The notes: generated from the letters alone by a model not told the origin. A stretch of DNA of 31,513 nucleotides from Chara braunii (GCA_003427395.1 BFEA01000162.1:2678655-2710167); one strand, 5' to 3'; positions 18,484 through 27,955 are shown, counted from the stretch's first letter. Program-made: numbers and translations.

Positions 18484-18995
18484 GCCTAACACCAACAGCA
18501 CACCTATCGCGTCACCACGTCAGCGCTTGGAGCCCATGCTTAGCGCTGCTTGTTAGGCCCTGCTGCGGCCCCAGCTATCAACATCGAAACAGCAAATCCC
18601 CACCTGCAAACCGAATTCCAGTTGTAAGAACTCGTTCCACCTCGAGCACTCCCTATTTCAGCCTACCGGACTCTAGGACCTACCGAAGCAAAGCCAGTCT
18701 AAATTTTCTAGTAACGCCAGTACCATTCCCAAGCTGTAGAAACAAGTTAGGGCCTGGAAAGGACTCTAGGACCTACCTAAGCAAAGCCAGTCTACAGTTT
18801 CCAGTAACACTGGTACCAGTCCCAAGCTGTAGAAAGTACTAGAAAGTAGTAGAAACAAGTTAGGGCCTTGAAAATTCAGGAATTTTCAGAAATGTGCCCG
18901 TAGGAACTAGGCTGTTACGGTCACCGGTTAGGACCAAAAACTTCAGAAAAATGCAAAAATGACCCGGTTACTTCTACAACCTACTGGAATCTGCA
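18484..18995 (-). repeat. Terminal repeat of gypsy element 2 (3' LTR side)
   Basis: This segment matches 22423-22886 over most of its length. Shared words include GCGCTTGGAG, GACTCTAGGACCTACC, AGCAAAGCC, CCAAGCTGTAGAA, AAAATTCAGGAATTTTC and GTAGGAACTAGGC. A short perfect hairpin, GAAAATTC-AG-GAATTTTC, sits at 18870-18887. The copy contains an internal 93-bp tandem duplication (starts 18668 and 18761). It follows the chromodomain on the minus strand. Confidence 0.8.
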
Positions 18996-19079
18996 AGTTC
19001 ATTGCACTCCTGCCTCCGGTGAGTGAGGACCCCGAGCTAGGAGTGTCCACGAGGTGAGCGTCGGGGCAACTGCACTTTT

Positions 19080-19200
19080 GGTTTAGCCTCATAAAACAGT
19101 ACAACGGACTTGGCTGTCTTGAGAAGCTCCTTCCTTGTAAACCATTGATGTCCACAATGTGGTTCGAATAGGAACTTGACAAGGTACTCACAGTCGGGGA
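19080..19200 (-). pseudogene. Chromodomain (element 2)
   Basis: One minus frame reads CEYLVKF, then HQWFTRKELLKTAKSVVLFY and EAK. The layout matches the element 1 chromodomain (EYRVRF ... RWFTREEL ... IVAEYE), including the tryptophan and the terminal YE/FYE. The overlapping 140-codon frame on the same strand is a shifted shadow. Confidence 0.6.
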
Positions 19201-19279
19201 ATGTGCCCCACTGATCCTCAATACTATCGACCTTGTACCCCTACCCAGGAATAGGAGGACCGAATTGAGGGGGTCTGTC

Positions 19280-20490
19280 AGGAAATGCATCCGAGGCCGT
19301 GAAAGGCAACAACTTGGATGTATGAAAGACATGGTAGGTTTTGATCTGCGGGGTCCAGCCAACACATAGGACCAAAAGCATCAGCCCCTACTGTATCAAG
19401 AACATGCCATGGACCACAGTAAATGGGCAACTTCCTTGAGATATCCTGTTCATCAGACAGTTTAGATCTTTTCATCCGGACCCTGGATGCCCTAGACGAA
19501 TGGGGGAAGCCAAGCGGTGTTCATTAGCTTGTTCGATCACTCGCTTTGTATCGTGAACCTTGCCTTCTCTACATCCTGTTCATAACTCTTGGCAAACTCT
19601 ACAATGCCCGGAGTGAGTTTGGGCTTAGCCTTGTTGATGATGCCATCGAGAGGCTGCCTCGGATCTCTACCCCAATCGAGACGATATGGCATGAATCCAG
19701 TGGAACTCTAAATATAAGTGTTATACATCAGTTGAGCCCTGGACAGATGTTCGTCCCAGTCCTGTTTATCTAGTGTGATAAAGGCCGCAACAGCTGAAAT
19801 AAGATCTGGCTCATCACCTCAGCCTGTCCATTGGCTTCGGGATGTCTGCCAAAACTCATGTTAAGTCTAGAGTGGAGATAGTCCTTACAGTAGGACAGCC
19901 ACTCGTTCTTGCAGAATTGTGTCTCTATCACTAAGAATAAAGGTTGGATGCCTATGGAGACTCACCCACCTCTCAGAGAAAACATCTCTGATTAGAGGCA
20001 CTCCTTCGGCTGGCAAAGGGATAAACTCGAGACAAACTTAGAAAAACGATCAATTCAGACCATTACTTGTCTCATCCCTTGAAGGCTGGTCTTGCAAAGA
20101 TTGGTGAAGTCAATGGTGACACAGACTCACCAGGACCTTCTGGGATGGGCAAAGGCTTAAGAAGTCTCATAGGAGGTCGTTTGTGGACTTTGTCCCTTTC
20201 GCACATCTCACAGGTTTCTAAGTACTGTAGTACATCCTCTTTTATTTTGGACCAGTAAAATCGCCGAGTCAGGGCAGCATAAGTCTCCAAAAACCGAAAA
20301 CGCCTGCCAGCATGATGACTTTCTGCAATGGGGTGAGTTATGATCTTGCGGTCATTAGTCATGCACAAACGTTCCTCCCCCTTACTGACTGTGTACAGCA
20401 AGCCCGAAGTTGGGGCATAGTCTGGCTTAGAATTGGGCTCCATTTGCAGATTCCTAACGATAGGGCCCAAGACAGGGTCCTGAGGCAACG
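19280..20490 (-). pseudogene. Integrase (element 2), frameshifted
   Basis: The minus strand carries ESHHAGRRFRFLETYAALTR, then RFYWSKIKEDVLQYLETCEM and CERDK: the zinc finger with the second His replaced (AGRRF where AGHF is usual). Next come TIDFTNL with the first catalytic Asp, ILSDRDT with the second, and HPEANGQAEVMSQ with the Glu. The C-terminal domain reads LSDEQDISRKLPIYCGPWHV and LDTVGADAFGP. All three catalytic residues can still be read, although frames change repeatedly between them. Confidence 0.82.
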
Positions 20491-20499
20491 CATCTGCAA

Positions 20500-21010
20500 T
20501 GGCCTACCTCATGGAATCTCCAAATGAGTAAGTTTGCACAATAGCAGCACAGGTGTTTGCTGTACAAGACAGTGCGTTCGCAACTCTGTTATGGCAACCC
20601 TTTTTGTGCTTCAGCTCAAAATAAAATGCATCAATGACCTGAATATGCCTCCCCAACTTGTCATTCAACTCCCCCTGGGTTTTCATCCATTACAGACTCT
20701 AGTGATCAAAATAAATTTTGAAGTGTCTTCCCAGCAAGAAGTGATTCCGTTGCTTAAGATGCACAAGGGCATACACTTCTTTCTCATAAGAAGAAGCCTA
20801 GATTTTTCGTACTTCGAGTTTTTTACCCATCAATTCCACTGGCTTGAGGCCAGTCCTATCATCTTGCAGAAGAGCAGCCCCAACTCCATACGGACTTGCA
20901 TCCGTGTCAGCACAAATGGCAAGGTCGGGTCCAACAATATCAGCACAGATGCCTGGGTAAGGGCTTTCTTCAATTTGGAGAAGGCCAACTGATATTTGGG
21001 TGTCCACTTA
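20500..21010 (-). pseudogene. RNase H domain (element 2)
   Basis: DTDASPYGVGAALLQDD with GLKPVELMGKKLEVRK starts the domain and keeps the first catalytic Asp. WMKTQGELNDKLGRHIQ-type sequence and ELKHKKGCHNRVANALSC end it. The middle (about 20690-20800) is frameshifted. In most relatives the last motif reads VADALSR, so A-N-A here is a change at a normally acidic position. Confidence 0.78.
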
Positions 21011-22110
21011 ACGGGGACATCCTTAGCCAAGGGGTTAGTTAGGGGAGTGACTATAGTGGAAAAGTTCTTGATGAACTTCTTGTAGTATGAGGGCAATGCC
21101 ATGAAAGACTTGACATGTCTGACTATTTGGGGCTGAGGCCATTCCCTAACAGCAGCCACTTCAGCGGCTTCAAGGGCTAGGCTATCTGCAGAGATACCAA
21201 ACGCTTACTTTCCCTTGTTAATCTTGTACTTCTCTTCTCTAAGAAGTTGCAAGACTTTCCTCAGATGATCAGCATGTTCCTTGACATTCTTGTTGAATAC
21301 ATGATGTCATCCAAATAAACAACAGCAAAGCGATCAAGGAAAGGTCTGAAAATCTTATTCATTTCCACCTGGAATGTCCCAGGTAAATTGCATAATCCAA
21401 AAGGAATCACCAGGCACTCAGCTATTTCGATCTAATGGTACCCAGATTCCAGATTTATTCTGTTGAAGACTTCGCAGCCCTGCACCATCTAGGCAAGGGA
21501 TCAAAGGTCTTCCTAGTCATCTTGTTGAGGCCTCTGTGGTTGATGCACCACTTCTATTTTTTATTTTTTTATTTTTACTTGCAAATAAGATGCTGCAAGC
21601 GGAAAACTGATGAAAATACATTGTGGCTGATGCCCTAAAAGCAAGTTGTTCAGTAACTACTGAAACTCAAACTGAACCAATAGTCATAACAGAGAATCAA
21701 CTGAGTTCACAAATGAACATCCATTAGAGAGTTGTCTTCAAGTTATTAGTTCACCATTCCCCTTTGGAAAGAGGACTGGTGCCCCATGCTCAGATGAGCC
21801 AGGCCTGATCCAACCCTTCTCAGTTTGAATCTCTAACTCTTTCCTTCACTCATCCAGCTCAGGAGGAGACATCCTGTAGACTCTTCCCTTGGGAATGGTA
21901 TAGTCTGGAAGGATTTCAATGTGGTGTGGTCTGCCTCTGAACAAGTCGAGTAGGCTCTTGGTCCAAATCAGCATACTCATCAACAACTTGTTGGATGACA
22001 GGATCACACTGAGGGAAGGATCCATTTGTTTGAGAGTCATATGCCACAAACAGATTCTCATGATCAGTCTGTGTTGACAAGATGTAAAACGCTCTTGCCT
22101 GGCCATAGCA
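20830..22110 (-). pseudogene. Reverse transcriptase (element 2) with a small internal deletion
   Basis: From the right, the minus strand reads IEILPDYTIPKGRVYRMSPP, then after degraded sequence GCEVFNRINLESGYH, a stop, IEIAE joined directly to [20 protein letters not shown], then [14 protein letters not shown]. The YLDD box at 21317-21306 is intact. The first palm Asp (usually D in DLKSGYH) reads N. About 20 codons between IEIAE and LVIPFG are missing. The connection follows as VREWPQPQIVRHVKSFMALP and SYYKKFIKNFSTIVTPLTNP. AT-rich sequence with T runs at 21553-21582 lies in the middle of the domain and may be an insertion. Confidence 0.82.
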
Positions 22111-22400
22111 GCTTGTCTTTGGGTGGTATTATGTTGCTAAGACACAATATCTAAGCTCACCTGGATCATTCTTTAGTTGAATGTTGGGGACAGCCCAATC
22201 AATGGAAGGGTTAGTAGCCCTCGACCACTTGAGGCTCAGGACCATATCAACATGAAAACAAGTAGAAGTTCACACTATGTCTGAATTTCCATTCACTGGG
22301 ACACCCTAGAGAACCTGCCAGACTGTGATAGATTGGGAATTACCCACTTGGATGTCCAAAGGACGCTCAAGGTCTGAGACCTTGAGTCCTAGATGGAGTT
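22110..22400 (-). pseudogene. Protease C-terminus and linker (element 2)
   Basis: Minus-strand pieces LKVSDLERPLDIQVGNSQSI, VPVNGNSDIV, CFHVDMVLSLKWSRATNPSI and DWAVPNIQLKND fit the second half of a gypsy protease, where a D-M/V-LGMDWL-like motif is expected. The active-site DSG lies beyond the deletion and is not present. Confidence 0.5.
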
Positions 22401-22422
22401 TCTGAACTCCATGAGTTCATTG

Positions 22423-22886
22423 TGTAACCCCAACAGCACAGCTATCGTTTCCCCATGTCAGCGCTTGGAGTCCATACTCAGCGCTGCTTATTCGCCCCTG
22501 CTGCGGCCCCAGCTATGGCGCAGCTCCCCTCACGTATGGCGGTGTCGACCTCAACAACCAAATAGCACATCCCCACCTGAAGACCGAATGCCAGTCGAAA
22601 GAACCCGTCCCACCTCAAGCACTCCCTTTTTCTAGACTCTACAGCCTACCAGACTCTAGGACCTACCTAAGCAAAGCCTGCCAACATTTTCCAGTAACGC
22701 CGGTACCAGTCCCAAGCTGTAGAAGCGAGTTAGTGCCTGGAAAATTCAGGAATTTTCAAAAATGTCCCCGTAGGAACTAGGCCTGTTACAGTTACTGGTT
22801 AGGAACGAAAACTTGAGAAGATCGCAAAACATAACCCGGTTAATTTCACAACCCGCTGGAATCTGCGAGTTCATTTCACTACACTA
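22423..22886 (-). repeat. Terminal repeat of gypsy element 2 (5' LTR side)
   Basis: The plus strand begins TGTAACCCCAACAGCAC at 22423 and reaches GCCTGTTACA at 22790, giving TGTAAC/GTTACA inverted ends. Similarity to the left copy continues a further 95 bases to about 22886. Either the LTR is longer than those ends suggest, or the right copy belongs to another insertion that kept some internal sequence. The copy lacks the 93-bp duplication seen on the left. Confidence 0.75.
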
Positions 22887-23095
22887 GAAGGTGCAAACCT
22901 AAGGCTATCATCTAACCTAAACTACATAAAATACACTACCAGCTGGGAAACAGCGACCATGTTTGGGGGCCCTGCCCTGCTCCTTGCCCCCTACTCATCC
23001 AAGTCTGAGGCGCATTTCTGTAACAGGGGCCCAAACACAAAGCTGCTCGACAACAGGTCCTTCTTCGCCAGGGTCGGGTACTCCCCCCTGGTTTT

Positions 23096-23445
23096 CTAGA
23101 ATTTGCCAAGGTTGTTTCCCGATTTCCGTTTGCGCCTCTGTAGATCCAAGAGCAGTGCCACCCGCACATTCTCCATCACTCTGTTTCTAATCCCTTGTGC
23201 GGTGACCTCCTCGCCTTGGCGAACTTGTTTGTTGTGAAGCGTCCAAATCGCCCAAAGCTCCGCCACCCTAACCAACTCCGCTGCAAAACGTTTCAGCTTC
23301 TCCCCCCTTTCCACTGCCATGAACGTCTCTAATAGGATTATAGTGTCATCTTCCTCTCTTACTATCCATGGTGAGGGCTCATAGCTGATGCCCACCATTT
23401 CTGAAAGTCCACCGCCACCGAGCAGCACACAAACAAGTGGGGGAT
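23096..23445 (-). pseudogene. LINE ORF2 C-terminus, zf-RVT-like
   Basis: The minus strand encodes IESIPHLFVCCSVAVDFQKW then WASAMSPHHG, matching the E-S-x-x-HLF-x-x-C-x-x-A-x-x-x-W-x-W signature of the zinc-binding region found after reverse transcriptase in plant LINEs. After a stop and frameshift it continues as LLETFMAVERGEKLKRFAAE, LVRVAELWAIWTLHNKQVRQ, also typical of these C-termini (LWxIWxxRNxxV), ending near 23096. The RT itself is not visible upstream. Confidence 0.55.
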
Positions 23446-23446
23446 G

Positions 23447-24301
23447 GATTCAATCTGGCTGCATCAAGGGCCAAGCAACACCCCTCTTTATGTCGAGTCC
23501 TCATTGCCAGCCACTGCACTGTGGGGACCGCTAGTGGTATATCTGCCATAAGAGTCCAGCCTGTTTCTCATTCGGCAAGGCCTTCATAATTGTGCATGGC
23601 TCCCCCCACCTCCGACGAGTCCATATGGATTAGCACCGGGGGGATCCATTCCCTTTTCTCCCATCTTCCTCTGAGCTCTTTGGCTATGTCCAGGCTCGGC
23701 ATATGGATTAGCACTGGGGAGACCCATTCCTTTTTGTCCCATCTTCCTCTGAGCTCTTCGGCTATGTCCAGGCTCTGGCTGCATCTAGGGGCCAAGCAAC
23801 ACCCCTCTTTACGTCGAGTCCTCATTGCTAGCCACTGCGCTGTGGGGTCCGCTAGTGGTATGTCTTCCATAGGAGTCCAGCCTGTTTCTGATTGGGCAAG
23901 GCCTTCATAAGCGCGCAATGCTCCCGCCACCTCCGCTGAGTCCATATGGATTAGCACCGGGGGGAACCATTCCCTTTTCTCCCATCTTCCTCTGAGCTCT
24001 TCGGCTATGTCCAGGCTCGACCAATATATCGCCTTTGTGGTGGGGACGGATTCAATCTGGCTGCATCTAGAGGCCAAGCAACACACCCTCTTTATGTCGA
24101 GTTCTCATTGCCAGCGACTGCGCTGTGGGGACCACTAGAGGTATATCTGCCATAAGAGTCCAGCCTGCTTCTGATCGGGCAAGGCCTTCATAATCGCGCA
24201 ATGCTCCCACCACCTCCGATGAGTTCATATGGATTAGCACCGGGGGGATCCATCCCTTTTCTCCCATCTTCCTCTGAGCTCTTCGGCTATGTCCAGGCTC
24301 A
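23447..24301 (-). repeat. In-frame tandem repeat (282 bp) within the LINE-like coding region
   Basis: About three copies plus a 77-bp partial copy (23697-23773) encode the same peptide series: SLDIAEELRGRWEKREW, PPVLIHMDS, EVxGALRxYEGLA, SETGWTxMxDIPL, PTAQWLAMRTRRKEG and CCLAPRCSQIES. The clean period from 23775 to 24057 is 282 bases, a multiple of three, and a 172-codon minus frame (24086-23568) stays open through the copies. The leftmost copy has a stop after YEGLAE and a one-base deletion. The unit ends where the zf-RVT-like region begins, so the array is an expansion of sequence just upstream of that domain. Confidence 0.8.
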
Positions 24302-24728
24302 GAAGTAGCGACCGATATATTACCTTTGTGGTGATGTGTTCAAGTGGGATGTGCTTCTTGTTGTGGTTTTGGGGGGGAAGGTACCATCCCTGAGGATCCA
24401 GCACTAATTGTCTTCTGGTTTTGTTCAAACAGAAAGGGGGGTACACCTCCTCACTCCCCTTAACCCCTTTGCAGATCAATACCGTTTCCAGAGTGGAGGG
24501 TTATCAAACAGCAAGGATCCCAAGACTTCAACTTTTGACAGTCAGAGCATTGAAATTTCTCAGCGCACTTATGGGTGTGGAGGAGGGACAGAGAGAGGAG
24601 TTGGGAGGAGTGGGGGGGGGAGGAGAGAGAGAGGTACTCCGGATGAGTCCTTTCTTTTGTTCTTTCTTTCTTTGTTAATCAAGAGAGAGGTTTCATTTGC
24701 AGCATTGTGTTCTGGAGCAGAGGAGGGA
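24302..24728. other. LINE-flanking and unassigned DNA
   Basis: The minus strand continues for about 35 codons with EHITTKVIYRSLLL next to the repeat, echoing TTKAIYW between repeat copies. Beyond 24400 there are G-rich runs (24595-24625) and no recognisable coding. Confidence 0.35.
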
Positions 24729-25148
24729 TCACAGGAGCGAATCTTGAAACCGCCAGTCCGTTTCCTGGCTATTTTGTTCGGACACAGCCACTGCGAATGA
24801 TCTCCCTCCCAACTGATCTCGCTTGCCTACATCAATAGTGATCACGCTCGTTTCTCCCTCTGGTGTGCATCTTTGTCTTGTTGTATGTGCATTGATGTTT
24901 GAGAATTTGACTGTGCTCTCACCACTCACTCCCCTCCCCGTCAGTGGACACATTCTTTGTTTCAGAGCACGTACGAATTTCCCCCTGATGTCCGGTAGAC
25001 TTAGAGCCTGACTATCATTACAATACCAGATCTGTCTGGCTCGACTTAGGGATATATACTTCCAGATGAACAGTAGATTAGCACTCTGTGGGCAGTCGGC
25101 AGGTTTTCCAACCAATAGGGTTACCTCATAGGTTTTGGAGTAGCCCAA
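24729..25148 (-). CDS. Uncharacterised ORF, weakly tail-collar-like
   Basis: An open frame of 139 codons starts at an ATG at 25148. The middle reads LSLPDIRGKFVRALKQRM, then TGRGVSGESTVKFSNINAHT, followed by TPEGETSVITID. The order LPD-[IL]-RG-[KR]-F, then a Gly-rich turn, then a strand ending in NxxAHT, resembles the phage tail-collar fold. The residues usually seen before that motif are not recognisable. The lack of stops may be chance. No neighbour supports a function. It may be an exon, a pseudogene or nothing. Confidence 0.25.
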   Translation of the reverse strand: MGYSKTYEVTLLVGKPADCPQSANLLFIWKYISLSRARQIWYCNDSQALSLPDIRGKFVRALKQRMCPLTGRGVSGESTVKFSNINAHTTRQRCTPEGETSVITIDVGKRDQLGGRSFAVAVSEQNSQETDWRFQDSLL

Positions 25149-25699
25149 GAAAGGGGCCTCTGCCGATGGCTCTACAGGCCCTGTAATAAATCAGTGGATG
25201 CTGTGGTATAGTCCTGGTCACTGGCTAATTCAGGGGCCATCATTCTTATCCGCCAAGAGGGTGAGTACTGAAGCAAATGAAGGTAAGGGAGAAGAAAGGT
25301 CTCTATGGGTCTGGAGGAGGTACAAAAGCCAAACTATGGTGGCTATTGGTCCATCTAGCTATTGGTCCATCTAGGGTACTCATTTAGGAAGGCATAGAGT
25401 CTCCCCGAATTATAGAGGTTCACTCAAAAAGGAGAATTATAAATATATTTCATCCGAGACTGGTCATTTTCCTGACTATTCCCCTACGAATCCTGGTCCT
25501 CCGAATCCTAAGATTCAGCCCACTGCTTTCTCCAGGATCATAAGAACAGTTGACGATTTGTGGCAATCCGGCAGGGAAACAAAGTTGTATTTAATTATAG
25601 AAACTGAACGGTCTTAAATAATAAATTGGTGTGTGGTAAGTTAATACATTGTTTGGAATCGTGGATTAATTGCAATGACAAGGGTCCTCAGAGCTAATG
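25149..25699. other. Unassigned DNA, increasingly AT-rich
   Basis: GC content drops from about 25400, which may mark the edge of the mitochondrial-like insertion. No other organellar gene was recognised. Confidence 0.35.
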
Positions 25700-26241
25700 T
25701 GCCCAGCAACCATATAAGAACCAAGCCCTTGTGTACATCACATACCCACATATCAAAAGAAACAACTACCTTCCCATAAAAACCTACAACGATAAAGTTG
25801 ATAAACGAAATTCCGACGAACATAACACTTGATTCGGTCATCAACAGGTCCGCATATGGAAAAGGAGCTAGAGCTGTTTTCCATTAGAAAAAGTTCAAAA
25901 AACTATGCAATAGATGAAATTTCCGTGAAAATATCACTCGATTCGGTCTCGACACAGTCACGTTCTTGGGCAATCTTAAAAATTGATCTCTCTCAAAAGG
26001 AGTCATTTGAATCATGTCATAGCCAGTCAAAATTTTGGGCAATTCTTCAAAATTGGCAACTCTGCCAACTCCCATAAAAAAGGCATAAAATCCATAAATC
26101 ATAGAACAACCAAACAGGAGAATCCTAGAGGAAAAGCAACCTAAAATGAAAGATTGTAATCCTTCCAGCCTATTTAGAGAATTCAGAGTTGTATTTTGAT
26201 CGTACCGTCTTCCCCAGAAAAAGACGTATGGTCATTATGCC
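25700..26241 (-). pseudogene. nad2: Mitochondrial nad2-like insertion (NUMT)
   Basis: An uninterrupted minus frame from about 26241 to 25884 reads LEGLQSFILGCFSSRILLFG then CSMIYGF, and later NFEELPKILTGYD. This matches the EAGLKYxILGAFSSGILLFGCSMIYGF and NFEELAKIxTGYE blocks of NADH dehydrogenase subunit 2, a membrane subunit of complex I. Further on, MFVGISFI, VVGFYGKV and SFDMWVCDVHKG match the next helix (GILFI, VGFxFK, PFHMW-PD-YEG). Between the two blocks about 50 extra codons and a stop are present, at least partly from an internal duplication of about 109 bases (25807-25839 versus 25916-25948). Divergence, truncation and nuclear-repeat surroundings point to an old nuclear copy rather than a working gene. 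Confidence 0.65.
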
Positions 26242-27018
26242 TGTATTGGGGCAACTTTCTGACTAGATACAGCGATAATAACCATACGTTCTGGTCGAGG
26301 GAAGAGTGTAGGTCTAAGCAGTGAGGTAGGGACTTCAGTTAAATGACAACGAGGAGGAGGAAGGAAAAGGTTCCTGGCGGAGGACTCACCTGCAACTATG
26401 GCGAACTTCATCTCTCATCATCCTTGTTTGGCGCTTCATGATGGTTGGGTGCTGAGGCCCTAGGAGGACAAGATCTTCATCCAGGTATATGGCGCTACCT
26501 TCTTCTTCAGTGAGGAGGAAATATGATCTCTAGAGGGGAAGTGTTACATGCCCAGATGGGCAATGTACATAATAACCAAGGATCCGCAATGTGATGAAAG
26601 GACTGAATGGACAATGCGGTGCAAGTGAAATCTCAACGAGCAGTGTACATTCTGATACATACCAAATGGTGCTTTACAGCGCAGTGGAAGACTTAGATAC
26701 AAGTCCTGATTTGACCGGGACTGACCTCTTTACGTAGTACAAGATAGCGAAGCAGAAAGCTAGAATACTAATGACGAGCCCAATCAATGTCGCAATGCAG
26801 ACTAAACATACATCATTCTCATCACAAGGTGTGAAGAGGCCTGGCGCTATACACAGGAAGAGGCGCCAGGTCCACCCATGCACAGACGAAGAGGAGGGGA
26901 TCAGACGAAGAGGAGGGGAGAGATGGGAAAGTCGTCAACAGCAAGTTTCGTTACAAGTCCCAAATAATCCCTCGTCGAAATGTCTGAAGTCCAACGTCGA
27001 GTCTGGATCCACATGTCA

Positions 27019-27023
<5 letters not shown>
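26242..27023. other. Unassigned DNA with one membrane-like frame
   Basis: A minus frame at 26883-26674 contains VCLVCIATLIGLVISILAFC then FAILYY and KRS, which would be a single transmembrane helix with a basic flank. There is no supporting context. An inverted repeat, CTGGCGC...GCGCCAG, lies near 26841-26870. Confidence 0.3.
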
Positions 27024-27094
<71 letters not shown>

Positions 27095-27136
27095 TCTGCT
27101 GATGCAGTGAAGTCAGATATCGAGAGGGTGAGAGGN

Positions 27137-27178
<42 letters not shown>

Positions 27179-27219
27179 TCTGCTGATGCAGTGAAGTCAG
27201 ATATCGAGAGGGTGAGAGG
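27024..27219. repeat. TC microsatellite and 45-bp block, duplicated around an ambiguous base
   Basis: CT repeats (27024-27090) are followed by a 45-bp block (27091-27135), then N at 27136, then TC repeats (27137-27174) and the identical 45-bp block (27175-27219). Identical sequence on both sides of a single N suggests unmerged contig ends. Confidence 0.9.
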
Positions 27220-27402
27220 GAGATGGTGGACTGAGAAGAGAAGAAGAACTCTCCCTCTCTCATATGCCAGGTACTAACCTGTGAAGGTGGCGCTGTGCTG
27301 CAGGTACCTTGAAGACGAAGCTGGAGCGATGGCGCTGCAGGTAAGTCCCTCTGGCCTCCGCCCAATCTCTCTCTCTCTCTCTATGGTACTACTCTAGCTA
27401 TG

Positions 27403-27474
27403 GCGCCCAGCGCTGAAGACTACTGCTAACGCTACAAAGCGCCCAGCGCTGAAGACTACTGCTAGCGCTAATAC
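27403..27474. repeat. 36-bp tandem repeat, two units
   Basis: GCGCCCAGCGCTGAAGACTA begins at 27403 and again at 27439. The units differ at a few bases. A short CT run lies just to the left (27366-27382). Confidence 0.9.
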
Positions 27475-27591
27475 TACTCCTGCAGCGCTCCTCCAGAGTG
27501 CTGCTGCCAAGTCCTGAAGACTACCTCCTGCCTCCTGAACTGCACGTGAAGTGCCTGGGAAGTACCCATGAACTCCCTGCGGCCTGCAGGG

Positions 27592-27682
27592 CGGGCCAGT
27601 CCTATATAGTGCTGGCCCGTCCAAGAGGCTGCTCTTGTCAATGCCTCAACGTGCCAGACCCTGGGGTTGAAGCTCAAATAAA
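27592..27682 (+). promoter_or_regulatory. TATA-in-loop hairpin and AATAAA signal, LTR-like
   Basis: CGGGCCAG (27592-27599) pairs with CTGGCCCG (27612-27619), and the loop holds TATATA. AATAAA follows at about 27677. A TATA box and a polyadenylation signal about 75 bases apart are what an LTR R region looks like. The TATA-in-loop layout also recalls the hairpin in repeat copies A, B and C. Confidence 0.35.
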
Positions 27683-27697
27683 GGTTGTCTTGAAAAT

Positions 27698-27955
27698 AGG
27701 CCAGAAATGGCCTGAGCTAAAACCCTGGTCTGGTGCCTGAGTTTCGGGGCAGGCCGAACTCATGAAGGCCCGGAAATGGCCCTCAGTTTCAGGCTGAAAA
27801 CACTCAGGGCCGGAAAGGCCCTGATTTCGCCTGAAACGACACAGGGCCTGTAGGCCCTTGTTATCAGGCTTTCAGGCTGAAACGACACAGGGCCTGTAGG
27901 CCCTTGTTTTCAGGCTTTTGGCCTGAAAACGTCACGGGCCTGGAAATGGCCCGTG
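27698..27955. repeat. Array of alternating stem-loops (GGCC hairpins and TTTCAG palindromes)
   Basis: Stem-loops in order: AGGCCA-GAAA-TGGCCT (27698-27713); GGCC-7-GGCC (27767-27781); TTTCAG-G-CTGAAA (27787-27799); TCAGGGCC-GGAAA-GGCCCTGA (27804-27824); AGGGCC-TGTA-GGCCCT (27843-27858); TTTCAG-G-CTGAAA (27870-27882); AGGGCC-TGTA-GGCCCT (27889-27904); a 10-bp-arm hairpin GTTTTCAGGC...GCCTGAAAAC (27906-27930); and CACGGGCC-7-GGCCCGTG (27933-27955). The last third has a 46-bp period (27831 and 27877). Stem flanks differ between hairpins yet still pair. Confidence 0.85.

Larger units (their letters stand above)
18484..22886 (-). mobile_element. Ty3/gypsy chromovirus, element 2 (decayed)
   Basis: Terminal repeats at both ends enclose, on the minus strand, the end of protease, RT, RNase H, integrase and a chromodomain. 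Gag and the start of protease are missing: the right-hand repeat abuts protease remnants within about 25-50 bases. At least four frameshifts, several stops and a small deletion in RT disable it. It is a different subfamily from element 1, judging by IEILPDYTIPKGRVYRMSPP and IKEDVLQYLETCEMC. The YLDD catalytic box of RT is still intact. Confidence 0.88.

Noticed and set aside
26674-26883. Single-pass membrane protein
   Set aside because: One hydrophobic stretch in a 69-codon frame is easily produced by chance. No neighbouring exon or homologue is visible.
26901-27365. 154-codon minus frame with long Glu/Arg runs
   Set aside because: It is encoded by the TC microsatellites and crosses an ambiguous base.
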